From JACDAN01 sp035265935 (GTDB taxonomy: Bacteria > Actinomycetota > Thermoleophilia > Gaiellales > Gaiellaceae): 64,000 nt of DNA. Location of the stretch: assembly GCA_035265935.1 (NCBI GenBank), contig DATFOC010000076.1, positions 11,581-75,580 on the forward strand, written 5' to 3'. Each line of letters starts with the position of its first letter. Within the stretch, counting starts at the first letter, position 1. Positions 63,126 through 64,000 of this stretch are shown here, piece by piece. Under the pieces are notes generated by a model. The model searched no databases. It was given only the letters and a program-made list of their open reading frames with translations, and was not told where the DNA came from. A program made the translations under genes and the position numbers.

Positions 63126-64000
63126 GTGCGCGGGCCAGGGAGGGGGTTGCGAACGCTTGGCGCTGTCGTGCTCTGCGGAGTTGCGGTCGGCGCATCACTC
63201 GTCGCAGCCGGCGGCGCGCAGACGCCCGACGATCTTGAGGCCCAGGCTGACGCTCTTCGTGCCCGAAACGAAGCGCTCGCGGCAGGCTCGCAGTCGGCAT
63301 TCGAGAGCTTGGCGACGATCGAGAGCCGCCTCGCGCAGGCGCGGGCAGAGCTGGCGTCGTTCCGGTCGCGCTCCGCGGAGGTGGGCGCGCAGCGGCGCGC
63401 CGTGACCGAGCAACTGGCGATCACGCGGTCCGCCGTTCGCCTGACGCGGAAAGCGCTCGTGACTCGCCTTCAGAACCTCTACGAAGAGGGGAACCCGGAC
63501 GTCTTGGCCGTCGTCCTCGGCGCGGGGTCGCTGGACGAGGCGCTGAGCGCCGTGGAGACACTCGATCTCGCCGCCCGACAGGACGAGGATCTCGTGCAGC
63601 GCGCCCGCGGCGCCGCGACACGGCTCGCGCGCCTGGGCAAGTCCCTCGCCGCGAGGCAGCGTGAGCTCGACCAGCTCGCGGCGGTCAAGGCCGCCGCCAC
63701 AGCCTCGCTCGTGAACGCGCGGTCAGAGCGGCTGCGGGCGATCGACGCCCTCCGCGCGACGAGGTCGGCCAACCTTGCCCGGATCGCACAACTCGGCGAA
63801 ACGGCACGCACGCTCGCATCGGCGCATGCCGCACCGTCGACTCCGGTCGTCACTCCCGGCGCGCCGAGCCTTCCCGCCGGGCCGGCCTCGGCCGCCGTCC
63901 GCTCGCTGACCGTTGTCGCGACCGGTTATTCCCTCCCCGGACGGACCGCGAGCGGGCGGGCCGTCGGCTGGGGCGTCGTGGCGGTCGACCCGTCGGTGAT
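63126..64000 (+). CDS. Secreted coiled-coil protein with 3D domain (C-terminus beyond right edge)
   Basis: From GTG 63126 a signal-like helix (LGAVVLCGVAVGASLVAAGG) is followed by a long coiled coil (about residues 35-235, such as ALRARNEALAAGSQSAFESL) and a Pro/Ala linker. Then comes the start of a 3D domain: VVATGYSLPGRTASGRAVGW and GVVAVDPSVI at the edge, with the first conserved Asp. 3D domains occur in lytic transglycosylases and Rpf/YocH-type wall enzymes. The last visible base is in the third Asp region. The pairing with the divergent NlpC/P60 gene suggests two wall hydrolases. Confidence 0.85.
   Translation, partial: MRGPGRGLRTLGAVVLCGVAVGASLVAAGGAQTPDDLEAQADALRARNEALAAGSQSAFESLATIESRLAQARAELASFRSRSAEVGAQRRAVTEQLAITRSAVRLTRKALVTRLQNLYEEGNPDVLAVVLGAGSLDEALSAVETLDLAARQDEDLVQRARGAATRLARLGKSLAARQRELDQLAAVKAAATASLVNARSERLRAIDALRATRSANLARIAQLGETARTLASAHAAPSTPVVTPGAPSLPAGPASAAVRSLTVVATGYSLPGRTASGRAVGWGVVAVDPSV

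Noticed and set aside
1..64000. CRISPR arrays, prophage, insertion sequences, toxin-antitoxin or defence islands
   Set aside because: I found no regularly spaced repeats, transposase, integrase, phage structural or restriction genes. The only repeat-type element is the 53173-53338 foldback.

Overview
This 64 kb window is chromosomal DNA from a high-GC bacterium. Its gene content (HU, bacterial Ku, a DUF6458-type membrane protein, GuaB3, a PimA-like glycosyltransferase, CsoR, an ECF41 sigma factor) and its many TANNNT -10 boxes placed 6-8 bases before start codons point to Actinobacteriota. A deep-branching class such as Thermoleophilia is my best guess; this is inference from gene types, not a database match. 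Genes are packed tightly, with many ATGA or GTGA stop/start overlaps. I see one tRNA and no phage, transposase, CRISPR array or rRNA.

Layout. 1-10.9 kb is housekeeping on the minus strand: guaB3 (cut by the left edge), a beta-propeller lipoprotein with a PfkB sugar kinase, a D,D-carboxypeptidase, LysM protein and pyrF, hupB, pyrE with a Roadblock protein, then murI-rph-mgtC-rdgB, with one plus-strand YihY gene between. 10.9-16.6 kb (plus) holds secreted proteins (an S15-like peptidase coupled to a periplasmic binding protein, and a surface protein), DUF72 and a nucleotidyltransferase. 16.6-21.8 kb holds an AlkA glycosylase, a degenerate metallo-beta-lactamase-like protein, Lrp/AsnC, EamA and an aldo/keto reductase. 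21.9-30.4 kb (minus) is a tyrosine/homogentisate catabolism block (hpd, hmgA, FAH-family hydrolase) interleaved with an unusual CDF transporter, a phytoene-desaturase-like oxidoreductase, DUF2071, a phosphotransferase and EamA.

30.4-39.3 kb: a DHFR-like reductase, small membrane proteins, FabL-type reductase, M32 carboxypeptidase, DUF4015, proline dehydrogenase, and an ECF41 sigma factor with its partner epimerase and a recognisable ECF41 promoter. 39.3-48.9 kb: a UbiE-like methyltransferase with a UbiA-like membrane protein, a long coiled-coil protein, xseA/xseB, a cyclic-nucleotide-binding protein, glycerate kinase, a flippase-like protein and a glycosyltransferase. 49-56 kb: adenosine-deaminase family, CoA-transferase, a propeller/lysyl-oxidase fusion, HAD, nitrilase and MFS genes. 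A 166-base foldback element fills exactly the gap between nitrilase and HAD. 56-64 kb: tRNA-Pro, Nif3, a small HTH protein, Ku, an acyl-CoA synthetase, a compact copper module (csoR, DUF4396, four-helix Cys-rich protein around a CsoR-type operator), and two divergent cell-wall hydrolase-type genes, the last cut by the right edge.

Most interesting points: the foldback element (53173-53338), the complete ECF41 module with a TGTCACA-N16-CGTC promoter, the copper module with an antisense-overlapping membrane gene, the window-wide leaderless-promoter pattern, two genes whose conserved N-termini lack a normal start codon, one apparent frame switch, a triple-repeat CDF transporter, and the propeller/lysyl-oxidase fusion.
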